64,000 nucleotides of DNA from Mucilaginibacter terrigena (GTDB taxonomy: Bacteria > Bacteroidota > Bacteroidia > Sphingobacteriales > Sphingobacteriaceae). The translations under genes and the position numbers were made by a program. The stretch spans positions 124,001-188,000 of the forward strand of contig NZ_SEWG01000002.1 in the NCBI RefSeq assembly GCF_004168255.1. Reading direction: 5' to 3'. The notes under the pieces are model-generated. The model was not told the DNA's origin, searched no databases, and saw only the letters and a program-made list of their open reading frames with translations. Below, piece by piece: positions 17,157 through 25,971 of the stretch (the stretch's first letter is position 1; each line of letters opens with the position of its first letter).

Positions 17157-17648
17157 ATGATCTTCATCATTTTTATATTGTTCCTTATCTTTCAGCGGCT
17201 GGCGGAATTGTACGTATCCTCAAAAAACGAAAAATGGCTGCTTAAAAACGGCGCGGTAGAGTATGGGAAAAAGCATTACCCGTTTATTGTAACGCTGCAT
17301 ACCGCGTTCATCATTTCGGTAATAGCCGAATATATATGGCGCGATGATACCATTGTGAGCTACCCGCTTATCGTGCTGTTTTTTGTATTGATAATTGTCA
17401 AAGTAATTGTAATATCTACCCTTGGCCATTACTGGAATACCAAAATTTACAAGGTGCCCGGCACACGCCCGGTTGCAACGGGCATTTACAAGTACATTAA
17501 GCACCCTAACTACATCATTGTTATATGCGAGATAGCCATAATCCCTCTGGCGTTCGGCCTATATTACACGGCTGTGGTGTTCACTATCCTGAATGCCCTA
17601 ATGCTTACCGTGCGTATTAAAAAGGAGAATGAGGTTTTGGCGATGTGA
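17157..17648 (+). CDS. Isoprenylcysteine carboxyl methyltransferase-like membrane enzyme
   Basis: A 163-residue protein with four or five membrane helices and the Icmt/PEMT family motif in the second half: LGHYWNTKIYKVPGTRPVATGIYKYIKHPNY, with the conserved G-Y-x-x-x-K-H-P-N-Y that binds S-adenosylmethionine. It begins four bases after the type III PKS stop. The B. subtilis homologue BpsB (YpbQ) O-methylates alkylpyrones made by BpsA; the same job is inferred here. It would act in the cytoplasmic membrane. Confidence 0.88.
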   Translation: MIFIIFILFLIFQRLAELYVSSKNEKWLLKNGAVEYGKKHYPFIVTLHTAFIISVIAEYIWRDDTIVSYPLIVLFFVLIIVKVIVISTLGHYWNTKIYKVPGTRPVATGIYKYIKHPNYIIVICEIAIIPLAFGLYYTAVVFTILNALMLTVRIKKENEVLAM

Positions 17649-17692
17649 TATTTTGGGCCGAATTTATTTAGCTTAGTACTATATATTGATTT

Positions 17693-18154
17693 ATGCCAAA
17701 CCAATTCCAAACCTTATTCGCCGGTTCTTTCGATACTTTTAAAGTGTTTGATAACCTTACGTTAAACGATATAAACACCGCTCCGGCTAACGCTCCAAAA
17801 ACCATCTGGCAGATCTTAAACCATCTAATTAAGTGGCAGGGTTACCAGCTTGCGCAGATCAAAAATATCGATAAGGCTATTATACTGAACGAGGAGGAAA
17901 CCTGGATAAACGAACAGCAACCCGCCACGCAGGATGAATTAGATAAAGCACTTGCGGTTTTTAAAGGTCAGCAGCAAATACTGGCCATGGAACTATCACT
18001 GTTTGATGAAAAAGCCCCCGGCATCAGCCAAAAGCTAAAAATTGTGCAGGACCTTTCCATCCACCTATCCTTCCATGTGGGCGAAGTTGTTTTGATGCGG
18101 CGTATGGCCGGCACTTATCCGTTACCTCATCAGATGAGAGATTTTTTATCTTAA
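17693..18154 (+). CDS. DinB-family protein
   Basis: A 153-residue four-helix protein of the DinB/YfiT type. The three metal-binding His are likely those in ILNHLIKWQ and LSIHLSFHVGEVV. Family members include thiol-dependent transferases and damage-induced proteins of unknown function. It is separated from the methyltransferase gene by 44 bases and is not clearly part of that transcript. Confidence 0.8.
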   Translation: MPNQFQTLFAGSFDTFKVFDNLTLNDINTAPANAPKTIWQILNHLIKWQGYQLAQIKNIDKAIILNEEETWINEQQPATQDELDKALAVFKGQQQILAMELSLFDEKAPGISQKLKIVQDLSIHLSFHVGEVVLMRRMAGTYPLPHQMRDFLS

Positions 18155-18165
18155 CTCAAAAGAAA

Positions 18166-18191
18166 TTGTATTTAAATATTCGATATGTTTG
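18166..18191 (+). promoter_or_regulatory. Possible Bacteroidota-type promoter
   Basis: TATGTTTG (18184-18191) fits the TAnnTTTG -7 element, with a TTG at 18166-18168 about 15 bases upstream, somewhat shorter than the usual spacing. It lies 46 bases before the start of the exported protein gene. Confidence 0.3.
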
Positions 18192-18237
18192 TAACAAAGA
18201 AGTTTAAAAACTATCCAAAACAAACAAACTAAAAAGC

Positions 18238-18678
18238 ATGAAATTTAAATTAATTACAGCAGTGGCGGCAACGGCTATACTATCCGCTTTTACCATTGTA
18301 TCAACATCTGAAAAGGACCTGGTTGGTACCTGGAAAATTGATGATTCGCGTGTAGAAGCTACCGTAAAAAAGGTTATTGCCAAAGCGGTAGAAACAAATC
18401 CGGATGCCGAAGACCAGATCAATGCTCAAAAAGATATGATCGTTAGCATGGTGCAAAGCATCAGGTTAAACATTAAAGCCGACCATACCTATGAGACGGT
18501 TTCGGCGCAGGGCAGCAAACCAGGTAAATGGGCTTTATCAGCCGATGGCAAAACCATGGAGTTTACCAAACAGGATGGCAGCGTGCGTAAAGATGCCATA
18601 CTTGAATCCTCGGCAACGCGCCTCAAAATGATCAACAGCGACCTTGCCGATACCATCCTTTACGTTCACCCGCAATAG
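18238..18678 (+). CDS. Lipocalin-like small exported protein
   Basis: A 146-residue protein with a signal peptide (MKFKLITAVAATAILSAFT). The mature part opens with KDLVGTWKIDDSRV and has repeated beta strands (HTYETVSAQG, GKWALSADGKTMEFT), the pattern of the lipocalin-like proteins annotated in many Bacteroidota. Lys-rich helix between residues 40 and 75. No enzymatic motif. It is closed by a strong bidirectional terminator. Confidence 0.78.
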   Translation: MKFKLITAVAATAILSAFTIVSTSEKDLVGTWKIDDSRVEATVKKVIAKAVETNPDAEDQINAQKDMIVSMVQSIRLNIKADHTYETVSAQGSKPGKWALSADGKTMEFTKQDGSVRKDAILESSATRLKMINSDLADTILYVHPQ

Positions 18679-18690
18679 TATTTTGCCTCA

Positions 18691-18732
18691 AAAAAAATGC
18701 CCTGCCGGAATTACCGTGCAGGGCATTTTTGC
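18691..18732. terminator. Bidirectional rho-independent terminator
   Basis: AAAAATGCCCTGC (18693-18705) pairs perfectly with GCAGGGCATTTTT (18718-18730). It separates two convergent genes and can serve both. Confidence 0.9.
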
Positions 18733-18746
18733 TTTGTATGCTTTAC

Positions 18747-21700
18747 TTATGGCTGCCCCAGTATCGGCGCAAACTTAGTAGCGTAATCTTTTACCTGCGC
18801 CTCCAGTTTATTGCTTAAGGCGGTTTGGTTTGCAGTTTTAGTGTATTCGGCCATGCCGTTTAGTACCTGCATGCCAATTTGCACATCGCGGGCGTTTACG
18901 CTGTTTACATCATCTTTTAACAAATGGTAGTTGTAATCCAACTGGTCAACCAAAAACTTATCAATATTGGTTACAAATTTGTTGCCCAGTTTAAAATCAC
19001 CTAACCGGTAAGCCGTTTGCGCCAGGAACATTTTACGGGCAGTAACATCAATGTATGGGTACAGGTCTTCGGGCAGTTCATCGTCGCATTTGTGCAGCAG
19101 TTTAAGCGCCATATCATTATGGCCTTCCTTTACAAGGTTTTGGGCCAGGTCTAAAAAGGTGGTTAACATCACCGGGTAAAACATGTTGGTCGATTCATGG
19201 TCAAGGTATTTGGCTGTTTTAAATTTGCCGTATTTAAACTTGTTCATCATGTTATCGTACATCACCAGGCTGTTGGTTTTGCTTAGCTGGTCGTGGTTGG
19301 CGGTATCGGCCTTTAAAGGCAGCAGGCGGTAAGTAAAGCCTTCTTTATACAGGTATGGCTGCAGGCCAATAAGGTTGCTGTTGCCAATAGTCGTAGTAAA
19401 ACAAATAGGCCTTTTCCAGTTGTTATGGGCCAAAATATCCAGCATGGCCAGGTTATCCTTAGTAACATAGTTTGATGTATATTTCCATTCCACAGTGGTA
19501 GCCAGCTTGTCCTTTTGTTCGGGGCTGATCACCTTGTTTTTAAATACATCAGCCGGGTTAACGGTTATTTTAAAGTTTTTAGTAGGCAGGTAATTGATAG
19601 ATTCGCCGCCCTGGCTTTGCGCTTTTACACTCGCATCATCCGATGTTAGGAAATCAAAAACCTCTTTCAGCTCAACAGGGCCGGTAATTTTGGCATCGTT
19701 GTAGTAAATAACGTCGCGTATACCATCTTTATACTTATCATACGGCATGGTTATAGGCAGGGGCTCCGACTGGTTCATTTTCTTCTGCATCTGGCGGATG
19801 TACCAGTCGCCGCTAAACAGGCTCAGGTTCACGATGCGTACATCAGGGCGGATGCCTTCTACTTCCTGGTCGTACCATAACGAGTAGGTGTCGTTATCGC
19901 CATAAGTAAACAAAATGGCATTTGGCGGGCAGGAGATGAGGTAGTTATAAGCCATATCATGCGCGGTCATTTTGGTAGAGCGGTCGTGCCCCGGCCACTC
20001 TTTAACGGCCATTAGCGCCGGTACGGCCAGTAAGCAAACGCCGGTAGCAATGTAAGCCGATGTGCGGGCATTAAGCTTGCGGCTTATCAGGTCGGCAATG
20101 GCAATAGCGCCAAGGCCTATCCATATGGCAAACGCGTAGAATGAGCCCACGTACGAGTAATCCCGCTCGCGCGGCTGCACCGATGGCTGGTTTACATAAA
20201 GTACAACCGCCAGGCCGGTAAAAAACCAAAGCAGGGCAATAATAAGGGCATCTTTCTTTTTGCGGTCTATCTGGTAAACCATCCCTATCAACCCTAATAC
20301 TAATGGCAGGGCATATAAAGGTGTGTATGTTGGGCTATCCACCACAGATTTTGGCAGATGCCTGCCGCCGTCGAAGATGCCGCTGGTCCAGTTACCGTCA
20401 ATGCTCTCGGTGCTTTGCTGGCCGTCCTGGTCGTTATAGCGGCCAACGTAGTTCCATAAAAAATAGCGGAAATACATCTGGTACACCTGCCAGCTGGCCA
20501 TCCATTTAATATTATCAACTGCTGTAGGCGCCTGCCCTTCGGGGATCTGCAGCCAGCCGCGGTAAAACTCTACGTCGCTGGGGTCGGTGCTGTACATGCG
20601 CGGTAAAAAGGTAGTATGGTCATAGTCATAGGTCGACCGTTTACCTGCAATTTCATATTTAGTAGGCCCCTTGCGGTAAATGGTGCTGCCCTCGTGCTGA
20701 TCCGTTATCTGCGCATCAAAATATGGCCCGGTTATCAGCGGGTTTTCGCCATACTGGATCCGGTTTAAGTAGCCGTAAAGCGTAAAGGCGTTATCGGGGT
20801 GCGAGTTATTAAGGTTGGTATTTGCAGTTGCCCTGATGGGGATATAAGCGAACGACCCATATCCAAAATAAATAAAAGCCACACACAGGAAAGCCAGGTT
20901 TAGCGTTGGCTTATTTTTGCGGATACTGTATAAGATACCGCCCACAATACAGGCTATCAGCAGTACAAAGAAAAACAGCGCTCCGCTGCCAAAGCCAAGC
21001 CCAAGCGTGTTCACAAAAAACAGATCGAAAAAGGCGGCGAATTTAATAGTGTAGCCCCTTATGCCATATTGTACAAAACCAAGTATGGCAACGCTAACCA
21101 GGAAAGCCAAAAAGGCGCTTTTTACAGTAATGTTTTTGTACCTGCGGAAATAGTATACCAGCGCTATAGCCGGAATAGTTAACAGGTTAAGCAGGTGGAT
21201 ACCTATAGATAGCCCCATAACATAGGCTATAAAAACGATCCATTTATCGGCACCGGGCTCATCGGCGTGGGCATCCCACTTTAAAATAGCCCAAAAAACA
21301 ATAGATATGCAAAGCTGCGATAGCGCGAAAACGATGGTTTCTACAGCCGAGAACCAAAACGTATCGGTAAAGGTAAAGGCCAGCGCGCCAACCAGGCCCG
21401 CGCCCATAATAACGGTGGTTTGCGCATCGCCAAAATTACGTTTGCCATTGGCCAGCATCTTTTTGGCCATGGCGGTGATGGTCCAGAATAAAAACATTAC
21501 CGCCGCCCCGCTTGCAATGGCCGACCCCATATTGGTAAAGTACGGCACTTTAGTGTTATCGCCCAGCGATAGCAGCGAGAATACTTTGCCAAGCATGGCA
21601 AACAAAGGATACCCCGGCTGGTGCGATACCTGCAGCCTGTACGCGCACGAAATAAATTCTCCGCAATCCCAAAAACTTACTGATGGCTCTAACGTTAAGA

Positions 21701-21767
21701 TGTAGGTTGCTGAAGCTATAACAAAGCAAAGCCAGCCAAAAAGGTTATTGATTTTATTGTATTGCAT
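18747..21767 (-). CDS. DUF2723 membrane protein (GT117/TMEM260-like)
   Basis: About 1006 residues from the ATG at 21767 (MQYNKINNLFGWL); the frame stays open upstream but without a better start. The first half has some ten or more membrane helices. The hallmark near the start is SFWDCGEFISCAYRLQVSHQPGYPLF, with the Asp-Cys-Gly-Glu motif of the DUF2723 family, which is shaped like protein O-mannosyltransferases; animal TMEM260 is an O-mannosyltransferase. A loop FTYGDNDTYSLWY and a helical TPR-like C-terminal region (about 850-1000) follow. Inferred role: a lipid-linked sugar transferase acting on exported proteins or glycans. Bacteroidota often carry this family; no partner glycosyltransferase is next to it. 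Confidence 0.87.
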   Translation of the reverse strand: MQYNKINNLFGWLCFVIASATYILTLEPSVSFWDCGEFISCAYRLQVSHQPGYPLFAMLGKVFSLLSLGDNTKVPYFTNMGSAIASGAAVMFLFWTITAMAKKMLANGKRNFGDAQTTVIMGAGLVGALAFTFTDTFWFSAVETIVFALSQLCISIVFWAILKWDAHADEPGADKWIVFIAYVMGLSIGIHLLNLLTIPAIALVYYFRRYKNITVKSAFLAFLVSVAILGFVQYGIRGYTIKFAAFFDLFFVNTLGLGFGSGALFFFVLLIACIVGGILYSIRKNKPTLNLAFLCVAFIYFGYGSFAYIPIRATANTNLNNSHPDNAFTLYGYLNRIQYGENPLITGPYFDAQITDQHEGSTIYRKGPTKYEIAGKRSTYDYDHTTFLPRMYSTDPSDVEFYRGWLQIPEGQAPTAVDNIKWMASWQVYQMYFRYFLWNYVGRYNDQDGQQSTESIDGNWTSGIFDGGRHLPKSVVDSPTYTPLYALPLVLGLIGMVYQIDRKKKDALIIALLWFFTGLAVVLYVNQPSVQPRERDYSYVGSFYAFAIWIGLGAIAIADLISRKLNARTSAYIATGVCLLAVPALMAVKEWPGHDRSTKMTAHDMAYNYLISCPPNAILFTYGDNDTYSLWYDQEVEGIRPDVRIVNLSLFSGDWYIRQMQKKMNQSEPLPITMPYDKYKDGIRDVIYYNDAKITGPVELKEVFDFLTSDDASVKAQSQGGESINYLPTKNFKITVNPADVFKNKVISPEQKDKLATTVEWKYTSNYVTKDNLAMLDILAHNNWKRPICFTTTIGNSNLIGLQPYLYKEGFTYRLLPLKADTANHDQLSKTNSLVMYDNMMNKFKYGKFKTAKYLDHESTNMFYPVMLTTFLDLAQNLVKEGHNDMALKLLHKCDDELPEDLYPYIDVTARKMFLAQTAYRLGDFKLGNKFVTNIDKFLVDQLDYNYHLLKDDVNSVNARDVQIGMQVLNGMAEYTKTANQTALSNKLEAQVKDYATKFAPILGQP

Positions 21768-21869
21768 CCTTGTAATAGGTAATATTAAGTGGGGGCAAAT
21801 ATCAGTATTTTTTGTAGCTTGATAGCTATATTTACACAAGGCCGTGAGAAATTTAACAGAAATTAACAG

Positions 21870-21963
21870 CCTCACCCAAACCCTCTGTGTAGGAGCTGGC
21901 TTAAAGACAAAGTGCATCCTGGCTCCCTCTCCTTCGGAGAGGGCGGGGGGAGAGGCTTTTTAG
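21870..21963. repeat. C-rich dispersed hairpin repeat
   Basis: CCTCACCCAAACCCTCTGTG followed by CCCTCTCCTTCGGAGAGGG (a palindromic hairpin) and GGGGGGAGAGGCTTTTT. Similar units lie at 23650-23733, 23802-23839, 28467-28518, 31105-31240, 58386-58440 and 59359-59450. It sits in the gap between two divergent genes. Confidence 0.65.
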
Positions 21964-22002
21964 ATTTCATATTTTAAATAAATAACACTTATTTTGTTGC
22001 GT

Positions 22003-23643
22003 ATGCAAAACAACTATACAAAGCTGGCAGGTAAAATAACTTTAATGTTGTGCGTAATCCTGTTATCGGCAGCGGTAACCAAAGCGCAGTCTGTTTATTT
22101 GCCCCAATCGTACCAGTTGTATCAAAAGTTTAATGCCGATGTATACTCAAAGGATAATGGCATGCATACCGCGCTGCGCCCGTTTTTGATAGACAGCACC
22201 CTAAGCGTACGTAACAATCAACTGATGAACCTGGGCGTTGATACCACCCGTAAGAACTGGTTCCTGCGTAAAATATTTAACGAGCATTTAATTGATGTCA
22301 AAACCAAAGAATACACCTTTTACGGCGATATATTGTTAGAGAACACCTTCGGTCACGATTTTCAGGATAAAACAAACCAAAAGGTAAACTTTAAGCCCAT
22401 CGGCTTTGGCCCTAATTCAAAAATAGGGTTAAATACCCGCGGGTTTCAGTTTGGCGGTACGGTAGGTACCAAGTTCTCGTTCTATACCAGCGGTTACGAA
22501 AACCAGGCCGCTTTCCCTAATTATTATACCGACTACGTAAAATCTATAGGCTTTATACCCGGCCAGGCATATGACAGGGCCGCAAGTAAAACCTACCGCG
22601 ATTATTCGTACGCCACAGCCCTCCTGTCGTACACCCCTATAAAACAGTTAAATATCACTTTAGGGCAGGATAAAACTTTTATTGGTGATGGTTACCGCTC
22701 GTTATTATTATCAGATTATGCCGCGCCATACCCGTTTTTACGCTTAACTGCCAATGTGGGTAAAGTGCAGTACATGATGATGTGGAGCTACATGCAGGAT
22801 ATTAACGAGCCAAAGTTTGACGGTTTTGGCGGCAACCGCCGCAAATGGGGACTGTTCCACTACCTCGACTGGAACGTAAACAACAGCCTGTCTTTAGGGT
22901 TTTTTAACGCTTACATAGTACCCGAAGCCGACGACCAGGGCAACCGCCGTGGTTTTGATGTTAACTTTATTAACCCGCTTGTTTTTGCAAGCGGCCTGGG
23001 GCCTTCAAACCAACCGGGCAACGCGCTGGTTGGGTTTACCGGCAAGTATAAAATATTTGATAAATCGGCCATATATGGCCAGCTACTGATAGACAGGATC
23101 AAAGCTACCGACGCGTTCAAAGGCACTACCAACGGTTACCAGGTTGGTATCCGCGGTGCCGATATTTTTGGCGTAAAAGACCTTAATTACCTGGTTGAAT
23201 ACAACACGGTTAAGCCATACACGTATGCCGATACCAGATCTATCAGCGCTTATACTTATTTCAGTCAGCCCCTGGGCGATCCGTTTGGTGCCAACTTCAG
23301 GGAACTGAACGGCATTCTTAATTATTCGGCCGGCCGTTTCGATTTTCAGGGTCAGCTGATGTATGCCAAATACGGGCTGGATGCCACAGGCGAAAACAAC
23401 GGTAAGGACGTAACAAAACCACTGATACCAACAGTTACCACAACCGGCGTAGGGCAGGGCATTAGCACCAACCTGTATTATGCCGAGGGCACCATAGCGT
23501 TTATGGTGAACCCCAAGTATAACCTGCGTTTTGAACTGGGTGGTATTTATCGCCGGGAATCAAACAACCTGGGTACAAAAAATGCCGCCATTATCTCCTT
23601 TGGGCTACGAAGCAGCTTCAGGAATTTGTATCACGATTTTTAA
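22003..23643 (+). CDS. Outer-membrane beta-barrel protein (RemB/Wzi-like)
   Basis: About 546 residues from ATG 22003 (a TTG at 21994 is not needed). A signal peptide ending KAQ is followed by many alternating beta strands and a C-terminal aromatic residue (YHDF), as in outer-membrane barrels. The segment NITLGQDKTFIGDGYRSLLLSD resembles proteins annotated as gliding-motility RemB and capsule-assembly Wzi family. Function is therefore uncertain: surface polysaccharide handling or gliding are both possible. It stands alone. Confidence 0.7.
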   Translation: MQNNYTKLAGKITLMLCVILLSAAVTKAQSVYLPQSYQLYQKFNADVYSKDNGMHTALRPFLIDSTLSVRNNQLMNLGVDTTRKNWFLRKIFNEHLIDVKTKEYTFYGDILLENTFGHDFQDKTNQKVNFKPIGFGPNSKIGLNTRGFQFGGTVGTKFSFYTSGYENQAAFPNYYTDYVKSIGFIPGQAYDRAASKTYRDYSYATALLSYTPIKQLNITLGQDKTFIGDGYRSLLLSDYAAPYPFLRLTANVGKVQYMMMWSYMQDINEPKFDGFGGNRRKWGLFHYLDWNVNNSLSLGFFNAYIVPEADDQGNRRGFDVNFINPLVFASGLGPSNQPGNALVGFTGKYKIFDKSAIYGQLLIDRIKATDAFKGTTNGYQVGIRGADIFGVKDLNYLVEYNTVKPYTYADTRSISAYTYFSQPLGDPFGANFRELNGILNYSAGRFDFQGQLMYAKYGLDATGENNGKDVTKPLIPTVTTTGVGQGISTNLYYAEGTIAFMVNPKYNLRFELGGIYRRESNNLGTKNAAIISFGLRSSFRNLYHDF

Positions 23644-23649
23644 GAAACT

Positions 23650-23733
23650 CACCCAAACCTCCCCGGAAGGGAGGGCTAAAAAAAAGAACCAAGTAAAGTC
23701 TCCCCTACCGGGGGAGATTTAGAGGGGGCTTTT
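23650..23733. repeat. C-rich dispersed hairpin repeat
   Basis: CACCCAAACCTCCCCGGAAGGGAGG followed by GTCTCCCCTACCGGGGGAGA (self-complementary) and GAGGGGGCTTTT. Same family as the element at 59359-59450. It follows the outer-membrane protein gene and may end its transcript. Confidence 0.6.
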
Positions 23734-23801
23734 CCGCACGCATGTAAGGCATCCGCAGGGTCCACGCTGTGAGATCCCGCGGCTACGCAAAAATTTTTCA
23801 G

Positions 23802-23839
23802 AACCCTCTCCTTCGGAGAGGGCAGGGAGAGGCTTTTTC
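23802..23839. repeat. C-rich dispersed hairpin repeat
   Basis: CCCTCTCCTTCGGAGAGGG then CAGGGAGAGGCTTTTT; nearly identical to 21923-21962. It ends 16 bases before the DUF2130 start codon, so it is part of, or just ahead of, that gene's leader. Confidence 0.6.
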
Positions 23840-23854
23840 CCTATCTTTGATATT

Positions 23855-25105
23855 ATGGCTACAGAAGTTAAGTGCCCCAGCTGCGGACATGGTTTCCCTA
23901 TCGAGGAAGTTATGGCCGAGGAATACAAGCAGCAGCTAAGGCTGAAAATGCAGGATTATACCCGCCAGAAAGAAGAAGAGTTTCAGAAAAAAGAAGCGGA
24001 TTTTACAACCCGCGAAAAAAAACAGCAGGAGGCCTTTGAACAACGCCTTGCCGGCGAAAAGAAGGCTTTACAGCTTACTTTGGAAGAGAACCTGCGCAAA
24101 TCCATCGCATCCGACTTTGAGAACCAGTTGCTGATGCTGCAACAATCTGTAAACGCCAGCGCCGAAAAGCTGAAGGAATCGCGCCAGAAGGAGCTGGAGT
24201 TTTTACAGCGCGAGCAATCCCTTAAACAAAAGGAAGAAGAAATGGAGATTGGCCTGCAGCGCAAATTGCAGGAGCAGCGCGCCGAGTTGAGCGAGCAGAT
24301 CCGCAAGCAGGAAAACGAAAAGCACAATATAAAAGATACCGAATACCAGCTAAAGGTAAAAGAGCTTGAAAAACAGCTGGACGACCAAAAGAAACTTGCC
24401 GAAGAAATGAAACGCAAGGCCGAGCAAGGCTCGATGCAGTTACAGGGCGAGGTGCAGGAGCTGATATTGGAAGAACAGTTGCGCAGCTATTTCCCGTTCG
24501 ACCTGATCAGCGAGGTAGGTAAGGGCGTTCGCGGGGCGGATTGTGTGCAAACCGTACGCAACCAGTTTGGGCAGGCGTGTGGCCGTATTATTTACGAAAG
24601 TAAGCGCACCAGCGCGTTTGGCGGCGACTGGATAGATAAGCTTAAGAAAGATATGCGCGCCCAGGGCGTTGATGTAGCTGTTATAGTTACCCAATGCTAC
24701 CCCAAGGGGATGGATTGCTTTGGCGAGAAGGACGGCGTGTGGATCTGTAGTTTTGATGAGCTTAAGGCCGTGTCATACATCCTGCGCGATGGGGTTATAA
24801 AACTGGCCAACATGGCCAAAGCGCAGGATAATAAAGGCGATAAAATGCACCTGTTATATGATTACCTTACCAGCAGCGAGTTTTCCGAGCAATGGAAAGC
24901 CATCCGCGAGGGGTACATGAGCATGCGCCTGTCCATCCAAAAGGAGCGCGACGCCATGGAAAAACTCTGGAAAGCCCGCGAAAAGCAGCTGGAAAAAGTA
25001 CTACTGAACGCCGCCCACATCAAAGGATCGATAGAAGGTATTGCCGGCAACGATGTGATACAGTTAAGCCTCGACGATGGGGACGAAACTTTGCTGTTAG
25101 ATTAA
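23855..25105 (+). CDS. DUF2130 domain protein with zinc-ribbon start and long coiled coil
   Basis: A 416-residue protein. VKCPSCGHGFPIEE at the start is half a zinc ribbon, residues about 25-205 form a very charged Glu/Lys/Gln coiled coil, and 205-400 is DUF2130: GADCVQTVRNQFG, IIYESKRTSAFGGDWIDKLKKDM, and VAVIVTQCYP. The E-S-K and following acidic/basic residues fit a PD-(D/E)XK-like nuclease fold, so a DNA-processing role has been suggested for the family, but it is not proven. Alone in its orientation. Confidence 0.85.
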   Translation: MATEVKCPSCGHGFPIEEVMAEEYKQQLRLKMQDYTRQKEEEFQKKEADFTTREKKQQEAFEQRLAGEKKALQLTLEENLRKSIASDFENQLLMLQQSVNASAEKLKESRQKELEFLQREQSLKQKEEEMEIGLQRKLQEQRAELSEQIRKQENEKHNIKDTEYQLKVKELEKQLDDQKKLAEEMKRKAEQGSMQLQGEVQELILEEQLRSYFPFDLISEVGKGVRGADCVQTVRNQFGQACGRIIYESKRTSAFGGDWIDKLKKDMRAQGVDVAVIVTQCYPKGMDCFGEKDGVWICSFDELKAVSYILRDGVIKLANMAKAQDNKGDKMHLLYDYLTSSEFSEQWKAIREGYMSMRLSIQKERDAMEKLWKAREKQLEKVLLNAAHIKGSIEGIAGNDVIQLSLDDGDETLLLD

Positions 25106-25238
25106 GTATTTATACTATTAAAAAAGATTTATACCCCTTATGTAAGCCTTTATACGTAAGTTAGTACTTTATTAGCTACTCATCCATTATACTTCCCGGT
25201 CATTTTATCATCCCCGCTAAGTTTTTAGTACTCCTGTA

Positions 25239-25892
25239 ATGATTAAAATTATACTGGCCGAAGGTCATAATGTCGTGCGCAATGGCATTAAAGTTCTGTT
25301 AGAAAAAGAAAACGATATTGAAGTTATTGCCGAAGCAAGCGATGGCGAGAAGGTTTTAGAGCTCCTTAAAGAGGGCCAAAGCCCCGACATTATTATAACA
25401 GCCATTAACATGGCCCCTGTTACCGGTTTCGAACTATTAAGCCAGGTTAAACAAAACCATCCCCATATAAAAGTGATCATCCTTTCCCGTATGGACGGGA
25501 TCGATAACATCCTGCATGCTTTTAAAGCCGGCGCCACGGGCTATATGTTAAAAAGCATTAACGCGGGCGAAATGGTGTATGGTATCAGGCATGTATCTGC
25601 TACAAACGAAAGATACTTGTGTAACGAGGTTGCTTTAACCCTGCTGGATAAATTATTGCACTCCGCAGTAAATAATTCAAATATCGATGCATCAAATATC
25701 GATATGTCAAACCGGGAGATAGAAGTGCTGTCTCTGGTATCGCAGGGGTTTACCAATCAGGAAATTGCCGACAAGCTTTTTACCAGTAAACGTACCGTTG
25801 AAAGCCATCGCCAAAACCTTGTGGAAAAAACCGGTACCCGCAATACCGCGGCGCTTATCAGGTATGCTGTTTTAAACCGGATCATCGGTTAA
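25239..25892 (+). CDS. LuxR/NarL-type regulator with degenerate receiver
   Basis: A 217-residue two-domain protein. The C-terminal LuxR helix-turn-helix is intact (NREIEVLSLVSQGFTNQEIADKLF, TVESHRQNL). The receiver is not: the phosphoacceptor Asp is Ala55 (IIITAINMAP instead of a DINMP-like sequence), the acidic pair is Glu8-Gly9 instead of Asp-Asp, while Ser83 and Lys105 remain. It can hardly be phosphorylated in the normal way. It probably works as an always-on, ligand-controlled or dimer-controlled regulator. No kinase is adjacent. Confidence 0.87.
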   Translation: MIKIILAEGHNVVRNGIKVLLEKENDIEVIAEASDGEKVLELLKEGQSPDIIITAINMAPVTGFELLSQVKQNHPHIKVIILSRMDGIDNILHAFKAGATGYMLKSINAGEMVYGIRHVSATNERYLCNEVALTLLDKLLHSAVNNSNIDASNIDMSNREIEVLSLVSQGFTNQEIADKLFTSKRTVESHRQNLVEKTGTRNTAALIRYAVLNRIIG

Positions 25893-25935
25893 TTTAACAA
25901 CAGGCATTAATTTTAGAGAGTTATATTATCCTAAT

Positions 25936-25971
25936 ACGATAATATATCGTACAAACACGATAATATACCGT
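25936..25971. promoter_or_regulatory. Tandem operator-like palindromes
   Basis: ACGATAATATATCGT (25936-25950) is a perfect palindrome, and ACGATAATATACCGT (25957-25971) differs at one base. Their starts are 21 bp apart, two helical turns, which is typical of paired protein-binding sites. They lie between the LuxR-type gene and the receiver gene that starts at 26123. Confidence 0.45.

Noticed and set aside
23855..25105. Defence-island nuclease
   Set aside because: The nuclease-like domain alone is not enough: neighbours are an outer-membrane protein and regulators, with no restriction, toxin or phage genes.
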